Origin: Hungatella sp. UBA3402
GTDB lineage: Bacteria > Bacillota > Clostridia > Lachnospirales > Lachnospiraceae
Assembly: GCA_002358555.1 (NCBI GenBank)
Contig: DEPC01000033.1
Coordinates: 677-37,722 of the forward strand
Length of the DNA: 37,046 nucleotides
Reading direction: 5' to 3'
Positions 15,920 through 23,663 of this stretch are shown here, one piece after another. The stretch's first letter is position 1. Each line of letters starts with the position of its first letter. The notes beneath the pieces were generated by a model that saw only the letters and a program-made list of their open reading frames with translations, was not told the DNA's origin and searched no databases. The position numbers and the translations under genes were made by a program.

Positions 15920-16840
15920 TCAAATGCTTCCCATCTGCTTTTGAAAAACTTCATATTTTTTGGCAAATCCAATGGGATTATAGCTCATCTTAGCACGGCG
16001 CAACCCTTCCAGCCCCAAATCATCTTCTCGATTTACCAGGGTGACATCAGGAAACTCATGGATAAGAAACTGCTGATTGATAAACTGATATAAACCACGG
16101 ATTTTTTCATTCGCCTTTTCTATATGAATAACAGCCATATTTTCTAGAGAATTATAGCTTCCTATAGTAAATGCTTCTAATTGTCCATCAATATAGACTC
16201 CTGCCATTCGAGTATTTAAGTTGAAACAATTTTTTAAAATTTCATGGATTCCTTTTATCTCGTAATCCAGATGCTCCTCAACATCTTCTCCTTTATTCTC
16301 TCTCCATTTGTCAAGAAAGGTCCACACATCATAGCGGTCAGAACAGCAAAGCTTGCGGTATTCGTAGCGACCTTCATATTCCTTAATAAATGCATTGAGA
16401 TGGTTTTTCTTTTTGTGGAGCTTTTTACCTGAGAGTGTCCGCATAGCATTTCCATCATATAGATAATCCTTTAAGTCTTCTTGTTCTGTAACAAGATACT
16501 TTTCAGGGTCTAGATTTAAGGCCAGAATAGCTTCTTCATCAGCTAAATAAATCTTAAATGGTTCGTGAAGTTCCTCATTAAAGTAGTGAACCATTTCATA
16601 AAAATAGTGGGGCAAGTCTTCCTCTTTGCACATAGGCATAGCAGAATGATGCTTTCCGTCCATGAGCATCAGCCACTGAACAGCTTTTTCGTCACTGACA
16701 GCAAACTGAACATGGTAATAATTTCGCCAAAGGTAGCTGTCCAGGAATACACTGTCACAGGTTTTATTGGGGCGAATACTAAAAAAAGGTGATAAAAGGT
16801 CAATATCTTTTGCTTCAATGGGCCGGAAATTTAAGTTCAT
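15920..16840 (-). CDS. DUF2156 family protein (aminoacyl-lipid transferase-like)
   Basis: 306 residues without membrane segments. The pattern CDSVFLDSYLWRNYYHVQFAV near the start and ENMAVIHIEKANEKIRGLYQFINQQF, then FPDVTLVNREDDLGLEGLRRAKMSYNP near the end is typical of DUF2156 proteins, which form a double-GNAT fold like the C-terminal catalytic part of MprF (phosphatidylglycerol lysyltransferase). The soluble, stand-alone versions are often next to GNAT genes in clostridia, as here, and their acceptor is unknown. The ribosome binding site AAAGGA precedes the ATG by about 10 nt. Gene order and 8-14 nt gaps place it in one transcript with the genes on both sides. Confidence 0.82.
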   Translation of the reverse strand: MNLNFRPIEAKDIDLLSPFFSIRPNKTCDSVFLDSYLWRNYYHVQFAVSDEKAVQWLMLMDGKHHSAMPMCKEEDLPHYFYEMVHYFNEELHEPFKIYLADEEAILALNLDPEKYLVTEQEDLKDYLYDGNAMRTLSGKKLHKKKNHLNAFIKEYEGRYEYRKLCCSDRYDVWTFLDKWRENKGEDVEEHLDYEIKGIHEILKNCFNLNTRMAGVYIDGQLEAFTIGSYNSLENMAVIHIEKANEKIRGLYQFINQQFLIHEFPDVTLVNREDDLGLEGLRRAKMSYNPIGFAKKYEVFQKQMGSI

Positions 16841-16848
16841 ACAGTAAG

Positions 16849-17133
16849 TTATCCTTTCTTGATGACATTTGTTGTTTTAATTTCAGTCTGACAATTGAGC
16901 CATTCTTGAGCCTCCTTGAGTCCTTGTTCGGTAAATGGAAACAGCTCTGTGGTTTTTTCCTCATCTGGAGTTGCATCGGAACAATTCACTCCTATCCAGC
17001 AGATAGCAGCTAGTTTATCTCCAACTTCCTCACTGCTCTGTTTTTCAAGAACATATCGCAGAGGTCCATCGCTGCCTGTAAAACGACTTTTTTTTAATAA
17101 TGGGATTCCCATAATTCCTGATAAATTAATCAT
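16849..17133 (-). CDS. Hypothetical protein, first gene of the Sir2/GNAT operon
   Basis: 94 residues, no signal peptide or clear membrane helix. I do not recognise a named family. The sequence reads like a small alpha/beta domain: an N-terminal IMGIPLLKKSRFTGSDGPLRYVLEK strand-rich part, LAAICWIGVNCSDATPDEEKTTE in the middle, and FPFTEQGLKEAQEWLNCQTE, a helix, near the end. Similar short proteins beginning with IPLLKKSxxTGS occur beside acetyltransferase genes in Lachnospiraceae, as I recall. It starts with AAAGG 8-10 nt before the ATG and ends 8 nt before the DUF2156 gene, so it is probably cotranslated with it. Confidence 0.65.
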   Translation of the reverse strand: MINLSGIMGIPLLKKSRFTGSDGPLRYVLEKQSSEEVGDKLAAICWIGVNCSDATPDEEKTTELFPFTEQGLKEAQEWLNCQTEIKTTNVIKKG

Positions 17134-17182
17134 AGTTTTACCTTTTAAGTTTTATGGTTGTATGCTTCAAAACCTGTCTATT

Positions 17183-17202
17183 ACAGAAAAATATTTTTCT
17201 GT
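17183..17202. promoter_or_regulatory. 20-bp perfect palindrome upstream of the Sir2/GNAT operon
   Basis: The palindrome is ACAGAAAAAT followed by its exact complement, centred 17192/17193, about 50-70 nt before the leftward ATG at 17133. Possible leftward -10 elements lie upstream: TACAAT (complement of 17249-17254) and an extended TGGTATACT (complement of 17300-17308). A regulator site or a leader hairpin are both possible. Confidence 0.45.
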
Positions 17203-17340
17203 TGTTCTAAAAAACTGAGATAAGCTAAAAAAGCAAATAATTAAGGGCATTGTAACATAGTTTTAACCAGAAATAGCTATATTGATTGCTTTCATAGACA
17301 GTATACCACAAACTATGGGGTTTGAGCCAATATTTAAGAT

Positions 17341-17390
17341 AAAAAATTCCCCCTGGTCTGCACTTCAGTACAGACTAGGAGGATTTTTTA
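17341..17390 (-). terminator. Terminator of the cell-wall-repeat protein gene
   Basis: A near-perfect stem pairs 17341-17360 (A6 then TCCCCCTGGTCTG-like) with 17371-17389 (CAGACTAGGAGGA then T6) around a 10-nt loop. Lying 37 nt beyond the stop of the leftward gene it ends that transcript; its symmetry would also stop rightward transcription. Confidence 0.85.
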
Positions 17391-17426
17391 ATCAATTTTT
17401 AGTTTCACAATAATCTTTGATAGATA

Positions 17427-18320
17427 TTATCTGGTTCTATTTGGAATCCAAGCACCATCAGGACCTACAAAGTAATTGCCAATCCAAGTATTGGCAGCCA
17501 TCGCGCCACGAGTTCCATTGGAAATTGGATTTAAGTAATACCAAGCACCATTAACCTGAATCCAGCCAGTTGCCATTGCTCCATTTCTATCCAAATAGAA
17601 CCAACTTCTATATCCCTGGTCATAGAACCAGCCAGTTCTCATAGCACCTTCTACACCGTCGCTGCTTCTATTTAAGTAATACCAAGCACCATTGGACTGA
17701 ATCCAACCAGTTTTCATATAGCCATCATTGCCAAAATAATACCAAGTGCCATTGATAAGTCCCCACCTGTTTCTTGGGTATCCAGTAATAGTCTGGAACC
17801 ACCAACCCTTAGAATCTCTTTTCCAAGTTCCTGTCAAAATACTATTGTTTGTATTGTTATTGATAACTGTGCTGCTTCCGCTAGAGGAGGAAGAATTGCT
17901 TGGACGAGTGGAAGCAGAGCCTCTGGTGGGGATAGATGCTGTTGCCTTTTTGTTTTGAACTTCAATGACAACTGACTTTTCCAGAGAATTATCAGTCAGT
18001 TTTAAGGTAATGGTAACAGTTCCTGCTTTAACTGCTGTCACAAGTCCCTCAGAAGATACCGTTGCCACTGATACATCGGAAGAAGCCCAAGTAGCCTGCT
18101 TGTTGGTTGCATTATCTGGTGTAAATTGAGGAGTTAGTTGAAATGTATCACCAACAGTCATCTTTCCATCTGTAGGAGTTTGGATGCCTATAGAGGTAAC
18201 AGTTGAGGAAACTGCTGTATCTGTAGCAGCAAATGTGTTCAAAGGCATATCCAAACAGGAAATCGATGTTGATAACATAGCAACAAGTAATGCTTTTGCA
18301 AAAAGATTTTTCTTTTTCAT
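17427..18320 (-). CDS. Secreted Big2-domain protein with choline/glucan-binding cell-wall repeats
   Basis: 297 residues from the ATG at 18320, preceded by AAGGAAAGGTG; a GTG three codons earlier lies inside that ribosome binding site. Residues 1-32 are a signal peptide ending NTFAA. Residues about 40-124 form a bacterial Ig-like (Big_2) domain: PQFTPDNATNKQATWASSDVSVATV and AVKAGTVTITLKLTD. A Ser/Thr/Asn linker (about 128-165) leads to four to six cell-wall-binding repeats such as GTWYYFGNDGYMKTGWIQ and GAWYYLN. These aromatic repeats bind choline or glucan on the cell surface. No catalytic domain is present, so it is a surface adhesin or wall-associated protein. A strong terminator follows; it is a single-gene transcript. 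Confidence 0.88.
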   Translation of the reverse strand: MKKKNLFAKALLVAMLSTSISCLDMPLNTFAATDTAVSSTVTSIGIQTPTDGKMTVGDTFQLTPQFTPDNATNKQATWASSDVSVATVSSEGLVTAVKAGTVTITLKLTDNSLEKSVVIEVQNKKATASIPTRGSASTRPSNSSSSSGSSTVINNNTNNSILTGTWKRDSKGWWFQTITGYPRNRWGLINGTWYYFGNDGYMKTGWIQSNGAWYYLNRSSDGVEGAMRTGWFYDQGYRSWFYLDRNGAMATGWIQVNGAWYYLNPISNGTRGAMAANTWIGNYFVGPDGAWIPNRTR

Positions 18321-18661
18321 AGAAATCACCTTTCCTTCATTTCATTTTTGTTTTTTATATTATACTGTTTTTGCAAAGGTTTTTCAATTAACATTACTTA
18401 CAGTGATGGGGTAGATTTTCTTTCTTTTTCCTTTCATTTTTTTGTCATTGAAGTATGAAGAGTAGTCAGCAGGAATAACATCCAGAAGAAGTTGCCCAAT
18501 GGCCTGCCATTTTGGAGACAGAAATTCTAAATCCCCACCCGTCTGCTAAAAACAGTTGCAAGCATGCAAACTCGTTTCACTTAGATAAAGCATTTTAGCA
18601 GCAGTCCAAACAAATATAACAGGTTAATTTATAGATCCCCAAATATAAATCCTATTACTTT
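18321..18661. other. Gene-free stretch with a structured repeat
   Basis: 341 nt between two leftward genes. The part near 18321-18420 should hold the promoter of the cell-wall protein gene; 18495-18601 holds the structured element described separately. I see no small gene and no clear terminator for the radical SAM gene. Confidence 0.45.
18495..18601 (+). repeat. Structured intergenic element related to the tmk leader
   Basis: 18510-18536 matches 11907-11933 of the tmk leader at 22 of 27 ungapped positions. Around it are a hairpin AATGGC-CT-GCCATT (just before 18510), and a 9-bp dyad CTGCTAAAA at 18543-18551 with TTTTAGCAG at 18593-18601 that encloses TTGCA-AGCA-TGCAA (18556-18569). No rightward gene follows within 1.1 kb and the neighbours are leftward, so if the strand shown is the sense strand it is not a leader. 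It may be a dispersed element whose other copy was co-opted by tmk. Confidence 0.5.
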
Positions 18662-19561
18662 CTATAAATGACGAAGGTTTTTCCGATAATTTTGTAAGTC
18701 TTCTTCACTTATATGCTGAATGATTTCTTCTAATACAGATAGAAGTTTCTCTTTTTCTTTGGGCAATTTGCCTTGAATGGGAATTGCATTAGAAGCTCCC
18801 AATGCCCCAAACCAGACAGGAATATTCAGATTTTCAACTAAAGTTTTCAATTCTTTATATTTTTCGATTTCTTTTTCTTCTTTCCAAGTTCCATTTTGGA
18901 TTTCCCTATAAAGTTCTGAATTAGGGTAAACTGTCAACATACTGGTTCCTATTATTTGAGGGTGAAGTTGATTGCATATCTGTGCAGTTGCTTTTGCTCC
19001 TTTTTTTCCTTTACCTGCGCCAGAAACCCCTGTAAGATAAAAAAAGTGATAATGGATGCCTGCCTTATCCAACCGTTTACATTGGGTAAGAATATCTTTT
19101 GAAGCATATCCCTTATTCATAAAATCTAATGCCTCGTCATCGCCTGTCTCAATACCAATAGTCAAGTTATCATATCCTGCTTTTGCAAGTTTAGAAAGTT
19201 CCTTGTCGGTTTTTAGAGAAATATCTGTCACTCTTGAAAAGCAGCCAATCGTTTTGTTTGCTGGCAAATACTTTTGTATCAAGGCAGCAATTTTAAGCAA
19301 ACAGGAAGTTTTGAGGACAAACGGGTTGGCCCCAGTCAAAAAGACACGAGATATCTGCTTATTTTTCCATAACTGTAATTGAGATTTTACCTCTTTTAAA
19401 TCATGTTCGATATCTTCTAGAGGAGATAACCGAAATTTGAATGGCAAATCATCATATAATGTGCAGAATTTGCAGTTATGATGAGTACAGCCAACAGTGG
19501 CTTCTAAAAGAAGAGAGGAAGATTCATAGGGGGGTCTCCATATAGTTCCTGTATAATGCAT
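18662..19561 (-). CDS. Radical SAM protein
   Basis: 299 residues from the ATG at 19561, which has AAGGAG 8 nt upstream; 15 further codons are open before it without a ribosome binding site. The cluster motif is GCTHHNCKFC, C-x4-C-x2-C with C25, C30 and C33, the spacing of the GCTHNxCxFC subgroup rather than the classical C-x3-C. It binds the [4Fe-4S] cluster that cleaves S-adenosylmethionine. TGIETGDDEALDFMNKG and YLTGVSGAGKG-like stretches belong to the TIM barrel. There is no B12 domain or auxiliary Cys cluster. The reaction is unknown. An HxlR-type regulator is divergent, so redox or electrophile control is plausible (inference). Confidence 0.9.
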   Translation of the reverse strand: MHYTGTIWRPPYESSSLLLEATVGCTHHNCKFCTLYDDLPFKFRLSPLEDIEHDLKEVKSQLQLWKNKQISRVFLTGANPFVLKTSCLLKIAALIQKYLPANKTIGCFSRVTDISLKTDKELSKLAKAGYDNLTIGIETGDDEALDFMNKGYASKDILTQCKRLDKAGIHYHFFYLTGVSGAGKGKKGAKATAQICNQLHPQIIGTSMLTVYPNSELYREIQNGTWKEEKEIEKYKELKTLVENLNIPVWFGALGASNAIPIQGKLPKEKEKLLSVLEEIIQHISEEDLQNYRKNLRHL

Positions 19562-19797
19562 AACTATCACTCCTTTTTGTTTTGTATTTTTATAAAGATA
19601 TCTCAATTCAAAATTTCATTCAAGTACTGTCTTTTTTTGGTGAAGGTATGATTTTAGATACTAAGAAATGAAATTGATATTGAATCAAAAATTGTATCCT
19701 GAAGTTTTTAATTTATATGAAATCTATATGAAATTGTAAGAAACACTTCCTTGATTTTTGGATTGTTTTGGAATATATTTTGGATGGGAGAGTGAAT

Positions 19798-20136
19798 ATG
19801 GCTGAAAATAAATTCTGTGACAAAACTGTGATTGCAAGATGTATTCCTATGAGCAAACTTCAAGCAGTAATAGGAGGAAAATGGAAAATTTTAATTCTGT
19901 GGTATATCGCCTTTTATAAAGTTCAGCGATTTGGAGAATTGATGCGTCGTCTTGATGGTATTACACAATCTACTTTGACAAAGCAGTTGAGAGAGTTAGA
20001 AAAAGATGGTTTTCTTCACAGAGAGGTTTATAAAGAAATTCCTCCAAAGGTAGAATATTCTTTAACCGAATTAGGAGAAAGCTTTATTCCTATTTTGCAG
20101 ACCATGATGGCATGGAGTGAAACCCATTTGTGTTAA
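19798..20136 (+). CDS. HxlR-family transcriptional regulator
   Basis: 112 residues, normal for the family, starting at the ATG at 19798 (GGGAGAG upstream; a TTG ten codons earlier lacks a site). The winged helix appears as IGGKWKILILWYIAFYKVQRFGELMRRLDGITQSTLTKQLRELEKDG, then the VEYSLTELGESFIP wing: this is the HxlR/YodB/MarR-like type that binds DNA as a dimer. Cys at 7 and 15 precede the helix, as in YodB/HypR-type sensors, where an N-terminal Cys reacts with quinones, disulfides or aldehydes. It is divergent from the radical SAM gene across 236 nt and probably regulates it. Confidence 0.9.
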   Translation: MAENKFCDKTVIARCIPMSKLQAVIGGKWKILILWYIAFYKVQRFGELMRRLDGITQSTLTKQLRELEKDGFLHREVYKEIPPKVEYSLTELGESFIPILQTMMAWSETHLC

Positions 20137-20347
20137 AATTATACAATTCTATCTTAATTGTCTATGATATGATGTATTTTCAGCTTTAAGAAAAAGAGCC
20201 TTTCACCCATGTATCAATCATTACTAGAAATATAGGAGATATGAGCAGCTATTGCAAGAAGAAATATAATTTAACTAGCACAACAAGTTAATTTATGTCT
20301 CAGAAATGGGACTAAAATTTATGGAAAAATAGAAAGGGTTGGTGAAT

Positions 20348-21118
20348 ATGCATAAATTTAAAAAGATTTATATGACTACTGCTGTCTGTGCCAGTATTTT
20401 TGGATTGACAGGCTGCGGGCAGGTACCAGTTCCTGCGGTAAATACTACTTCATTTCCTGATACCATTCATATCCAGAATGAGGAAAGAAATGTAATTACT
20501 GTTCAAAGTTCTGAGGAGGTGAAGGTAGTTCCTGATATGGCAGAAATCGATTTTGGCGTTTTAACTCAGGAAAAGGATGCAAAAACATGTCAGGATAAAA
20601 ATAATGAGGAATTGTCCAAGGTGATTCAGTTTTTAAAAGATTTTGGTATTTCAGAGGAATCGCTTCAGACATCTAACTATGGTATGAACCCTATCTATGA
20701 TTGGAATTCAGGACAGGCTATTATTGGCTATCAGATGGAGACAAATCTTACGGTATCAGATATTTCTATAGAACAGACAGGAGCTCTTTTAAGTGCTTGT
20801 GTTGAGGCAGGAATCAACAATATTGACCGAGTTTCCTATTTATCCAGCCAATATGATGCCTGTTATCAGGAAGCATTGTCCAAAGCGATAGAAGCTTCCC
20901 GCAAAAAGGCTGAAGTTATGGCGCAGGCCAGCGGATGCACCCTTGGTTCTGTTGTTCATATTGAGGAATACTTAGGCTCTCAAGAAGCACGTTATAACAG
21001 CTATTCTGCAGCAAGAAAAGAGATGAGTGTAGCAATGGCAGAGGATATGGCTGTGGAAGCTGGACAGCTTAGTATTGAAGCAAAAATTTTGGTGGAATTT
21101 TCTATTGATGAAAACTAA
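20348..21118 (+). CDS. SIMPL-domain (DUF541) lipoprotein
   Basis: 256 residues from the ATG at 20348, which has AAAGGG about 10 nt upstream. Residues 1-23 are a lipoprotein signal with lipobox LTGC (Cys23 lipidated), so it sits on the outer face of the membrane. From about residue 45 it has the SIMPL/DUF541 domain: ITVQSSEEVKVVPDMAEIDFGV, then LQTSNYGMNPIYDW and GYQMETNLTV, and the last strand LSIEAKILVEFSID. The family (Bacillus YjgB/BP26-like) is implicated in envelope stress, but its activity is unclear. It is a single-gene unit with a terminator directly after it. Confidence 0.9.
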   Translation: MHKFKKIYMTTAVCASIFGLTGCGQVPVPAVNTTSFPDTIHIQNEERNVITVQSSEEVKVVPDMAEIDFGVLTQEKDAKTCQDKNNEELSKVIQFLKDFGISEESLQTSNYGMNPIYDWNSGQAIIGYQMETNLTVSDISIEQTGALLSACVEAGINNIDRVSYLSSQYDACYQEALSKAIEASRKKAEVMAQASGCTLGSVVHIEEYLGSQEARYNSYSAARKEMSVAMAEDMAVEAGQLSIEAKILVEFSIDEN

Positions 21119-21124
21119 ATATTT

Positions 21125-21176
21125 AAAAGGTTCCTCTTTGGTCTATGAAAGAATACGTCAAAGGGGAACTTTTTTA
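21125..21176 (+). terminator. Intrinsic terminator of the SIMPL gene
   Basis: AAAAGGTTCCTCTTTG (21125-21140) pairs with CAAAGGGGAACTTTT (21159-21173) with one bulge, and continues into T6. It separates the SIMPL transcript from the fatty-acid operon. Confidence 0.85.
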
Positions 21177-21212
21177 TTATTTTTATAGTAGGCATTTTTT
21201 CCAATATTTGGC

Positions 21213-21258
21213 TTGACAAATACCCTATAGTTTTATAAGATTATTTTGAAAATCAAAA
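21213..21258 (+). promoter_or_regulatory. FAS operon promoter with FabT-like operator
   Basis: TTGACA at 21213-21218, 17 bp, then TAAGAT at 21236-21241. Straddling the expected start point is TTTTGA-AAA-TCAAAA (21244-21258), matching the TTTGA-N3-TCAAA dyad bound by the MarR-family FabT of streptococci and lactococci. A repressor here would block transcription initiation. A second such dyad lies at 22289-22301. Confidence 0.6.
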
Positions 21259-21276
21259 CATTTGAAGGGCAAAGTA

Positions 21277-22251
21277 ATGAGAACAAGAATAATAGGAACT
21301 GGTTCTTTTGCTCCACCTAAGACTGTAACCAATGATGATTTGGCGAAGATTGTGGAAACCAGTGATGAGTGGATAAGGACCCGAACAGGAATCAGTGAGA
21401 GGAGAATTTCGGATAGTTTGGGAGCTACTGATATGGCAGTGGAGGCAGCTAAAAAGGCAGTGGAGGATTCTGGAATACAGCCAGAAGACATCGATATTAT
21501 CATAACAGCCACTACAACGGCGGACTACTGCTTTCCTAGTGCAGCATGTGAGGTACAGGGAGCAATAGGAGCAATAAATGCAGTGAGCTACGATATTAGT
21601 GCAGCATGTTCGGGATTTATTTTTGCATTGAATACAGCTCATGCATTTATAGAAGCGGGAACTTATCGGACTGGTCTGGTGATTGGTGTAGATAATTTAA
21701 GCAAAGTGGTAGACTGGACTGACCGAAGTACCTGTGTATTATTTGGAGATGGTGCAGGGGCAGCAGTTGTGAGAGGCTTCCAGAACGAGGCAGGCAAGGG
21801 CTTAATTCAGATGGAGATGGGGTCTGATGGACGGAAAGCTTCTGTGCTACAGTGCCAGTCTAGGACTATGGGAAATTTTCTTACAGGGACAACGCCTGAG
21901 CCTGGATATATCACTATGGAAGGGCAGGAAGTGTTTAAGTTTGCAGTGAAGAAAGTACCAGAATGTATACAGAAAGTACTGACAGAAAGTAGAACCAATA
22001 TCGAAGAGGTTAAGTATTTTATTTTACATCAAGCTAATTATCGAATTTGTGAATCCATTGCCAAAAGGCTTAAAATTTCTATGGATAAGATTCCTATGAA
22101 TATTGAACGATATGGAAATACTTCTGGCGCAACAGTTCCCATGCTTCTAGATGAATTAAATCGAGAAGGAAAGCTAGAAAAAGGGGACAAGCTTGTGCTA
22201 GCAGGCTTCGGGGCAGGACTTACCTGGGGAGCTGTTTTACTTGAATGGTAG
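21277..22251 (+). CDS. fabH: 3-oxoacyl-ACP synthase III (KASIII)
   Basis: 324 residues from the ATG at 21277 (AAGGG upstream; a TTG at 21262 is in frame but less likely). It condenses an acyl-CoA primer with malonyl-ACP to start each fatty acid. The catalytic triad is seen: C111 in SAACSGF, H251 in LHQANYR and N281 in YGNTSGAT. LSKVVDWTDRSTCVLFGDGAGAAV is the KASIII core. It opens the fatty acid operon, behind a promoter with a FabT-like site. The 171-nt gap to acpP holds a second such site and a structured element, so acpP may also be started internally. Residues for primer choice were not assigned. Confidence 0.97.
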   Translation: MRTRIIGTGSFAPPKTVTNDDLAKIVETSDEWIRTRTGISERRISDSLGATDMAVEAAKKAVEDSGIQPEDIDIIITATTTADYCFPSAACEVQGAIGAINAVSYDISAACSGFIFALNTAHAFIEAGTYRTGLVIGVDNLSKVVDWTDRSTCVLFGDGAGAAVVRGFQNEAGKGLIQMEMGSDGRKASVLQCQSRTMGNFLTGTTPEPGYITMEGQEVFKFAVKKVPECIQKVLTESRTNIEEVKYFILHQANYRICESIAKRLKISMDKIPMNIERYGNTSGATVPMLLDELNREGKLEKGDKLVLAGFGAGLTWGAVLLEW

Positions 22252-22288
22252 GAAAAGAGCGACAGGAAGTTTTATGTTATAAAAATGA

Positions 22289-22301
22289 TTTGATAGTCAA
22301 A
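22289..22301 (+). promoter_or_regulatory. Second FabT-like operator, upstream of acpP
   Basis: TTTGATAGTCAAA is a perfect TTTGA-N3-TCAAA dyad lying in the fabH-acpP gap, matching the one at the fabH promoter. No convincing -35/-10 pair is attached, although TATAAAA and TACTATA lie nearby, so it may control an internal promoter or act as a roadblock. Confidence 0.55.
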
Positions 22302-22340
22302 GTTTATCGGCTTTTGTCGAAACCTTACTATATAAAAATT

Positions 22341-22385
22341 TTTGTTCTGCCCCAGCTTTGGCTGGAAAAGTACAGGCAGGACAAA
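22341..22385 (+). other. Two-stem structured element in the acpP leader
   Basis: TTTGTTCTGCC (22341-22351) pairs with GGCAGGACAAA (22375-22385) over 11 bp with one G-U pair, enclosing CCAGC-TTTG-GCTGG (22352-22365). It ends 37 nt before the acpP ATG. There is no T tract after it, so it is not an obvious terminator; a stability or processing element for the abundant acpP message is possible. Confidence 0.5.
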
Positions 22386-22422
22386 TGATTAAGAATCTAA
22401 AAGCAAAAAGGAGATTAGAAAC

Positions 22423-22653
22423 ATGTTTGAGAAGATGAAAGAGATTATAGCAGACCAGCTAAATGTAGATGGAGATTCTATTACAGAAAGCTCTAGCTTT
22501 AAAGATGATTTAGGAGCAGATTCTTTGGATTTATTTGAACTTGTCATGGCTTTGGAAGATGAGTATTCTGTGGAGATTCCGGCAGAGGACCTTCAAAATC
22601 TATTGACAGTCGGTGAAGTAATGAACTATTTAAAAGAAAAAGGCGTGGAATAA
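22423..22653 (+). CDS. acpP: Acyl carrier protein
   Basis: 76 residues, the usual ACP size, very acidic. DLGADSLDLFELVMALEDEY carries the serine (S36, in ADSLD) that receives 4'-phosphopantetheine and holds the growing acyl chain for all FASII enzymes. The start has AAGGAGATTAGAAAC before the ATG, a strong ribosome binding site fitting the high abundance of ACP. fabK follows after only 2 nt, without a good ribosome binding site of its own. Confidence 0.97.
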   Translation: MFEKMKEIIADQLNVDGDSITESSSFKDDLGADSLDLFELVMALEDEYSVEIPAEDLQNLLTVGEVMNYLKEKGVE

Positions 22654-22655
22654 AG

Positions 22656-23582
22656 ATGAAGACAAGGATTACAGAACTATTAGGAATCGAATGTCCTATC
22701 ATCCAGGGAGGCATGGCATGGGTGGCAGAGCATCATCTGGCTGCCGCTGTTTCCCAGGCAGGAGGATTAGGATTGATTGGCGGAGCAAATGCACCAGGAG
22801 AAGTAGTTCGAGAGGAAATCCGCAAAGCCAGAGAACTCACAGATAAGCCTTTTGGGGTAAATGTGATGCTTATGAGTCCATATGCAGATGATGTGGCAAA
22901 GGTTGTTGTGGAGGAAGGAATCAAGGTAGTTACTACAGGTGCCGGAAATCCCGAAAAATATATGGATATATGGAAAGCAGCAGGAGTCAAGGTGATTCCT
23001 GTAGTAGCTTCCGTAGCATTGGCACGGCGTATGGAACGCTATGGAGCAGATGCAGTGGTTGCAGAAGGCTGTGAATCTGGTGGACATATTGGAGAACAGA
23101 CTACCATGACATTAGTTCCCCAAGTTGTAGATTCCATTGATATTCCTGTGATTGCAGCAGGAGGAATCGGAGACGGCAGAGGAATGGCAGCAGCATTTAT
23201 GCTGGGGGCAGAGGCAGTCCAGATTGGCACCAGATTTGTAGTGGCAAAAGAAGCTGTAGTACATGAAAATTATAAACAAAGAATCATCAAGGCAAAAGAT
23301 ATCGATTCTGTAGTCACAGGAAGAAGCCATGGACATCCTATCCGTGGACTGAGAAATGAAATGACCAGAGAGTATGTCAAAATGGAGGCAGAAGGAAAAT
23401 CTTTTGAGGAATTGGAATATATGACTCTGGGAGCCTTGCGCCGAGCAGTTCAAGAAGGCGATGTATCCAAAGGAACTGTTATGGCAGGACAGATTGCAGG
23501 GTTAATATCAAAAGAACAGACTTGTCATGAAATAATAGAAGAATTGATGGCACAGGCTGGGGAATTACTGCATTGGAAATAA
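22656..23582 (+). CDS. fabK: Enoyl-ACP reductase II (FabK)
   Basis: 308 residues, FMN-dependent enoyl-ACP reductase, the triclosan-resistant alternative to FabI. The fold-type motifs are CPIIQGGMAWVAEHHLAAAVSQAGGLGLIGG (N-terminal substrate/FMN face), VVAEGCESGGHIGEQTTMTLVPQV with the catalytic-region His, and VIAAGGIGDGRGMAAAFMLGAEAVQIGTRF (FMN phosphate loop). RSHGHPIRGLRNEMTREY is typical of FabK and separates it from plain nitronate monooxygenases. No FabI-like gene is in the window, so this is probably the main enoyl reductase. Start 2 nt after acpP; weakly placed ribosome binding site, so translational coupling is likely. Confidence 0.95.
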   Translation: MKTRITELLGIECPIIQGGMAWVAEHHLAAAVSQAGGLGLIGGANAPGEVVREEIRKARELTDKPFGVNVMLMSPYADDVAKVVVEEGIKVVTTGAGNPEKYMDIWKAAGVKVIPVVASVALARRMERYGADAVVAEGCESGGHIGEQTTMTLVPQVVDSIDIPVIAAGGIGDGRGMAAAFMLGAEAVQIGTRFVVAKEAVVHENYKQRIIKAKDIDSVVTGRSHGHPIRGLRNEMTREYVKMEAEGKSFEELEYMTLGALRRAVQEGDVSKGTVMAGQIAGLISKEQTCHEIIEELMAQAGELLHWK

Positions 23583-23663
23583 GATATGAACAGTATAAAA
23601 CGTATTTGGATGTAGCAGCTCTGATGGGTCTGTACAGAATTTATCTTCTGAATAGGAGGAATT

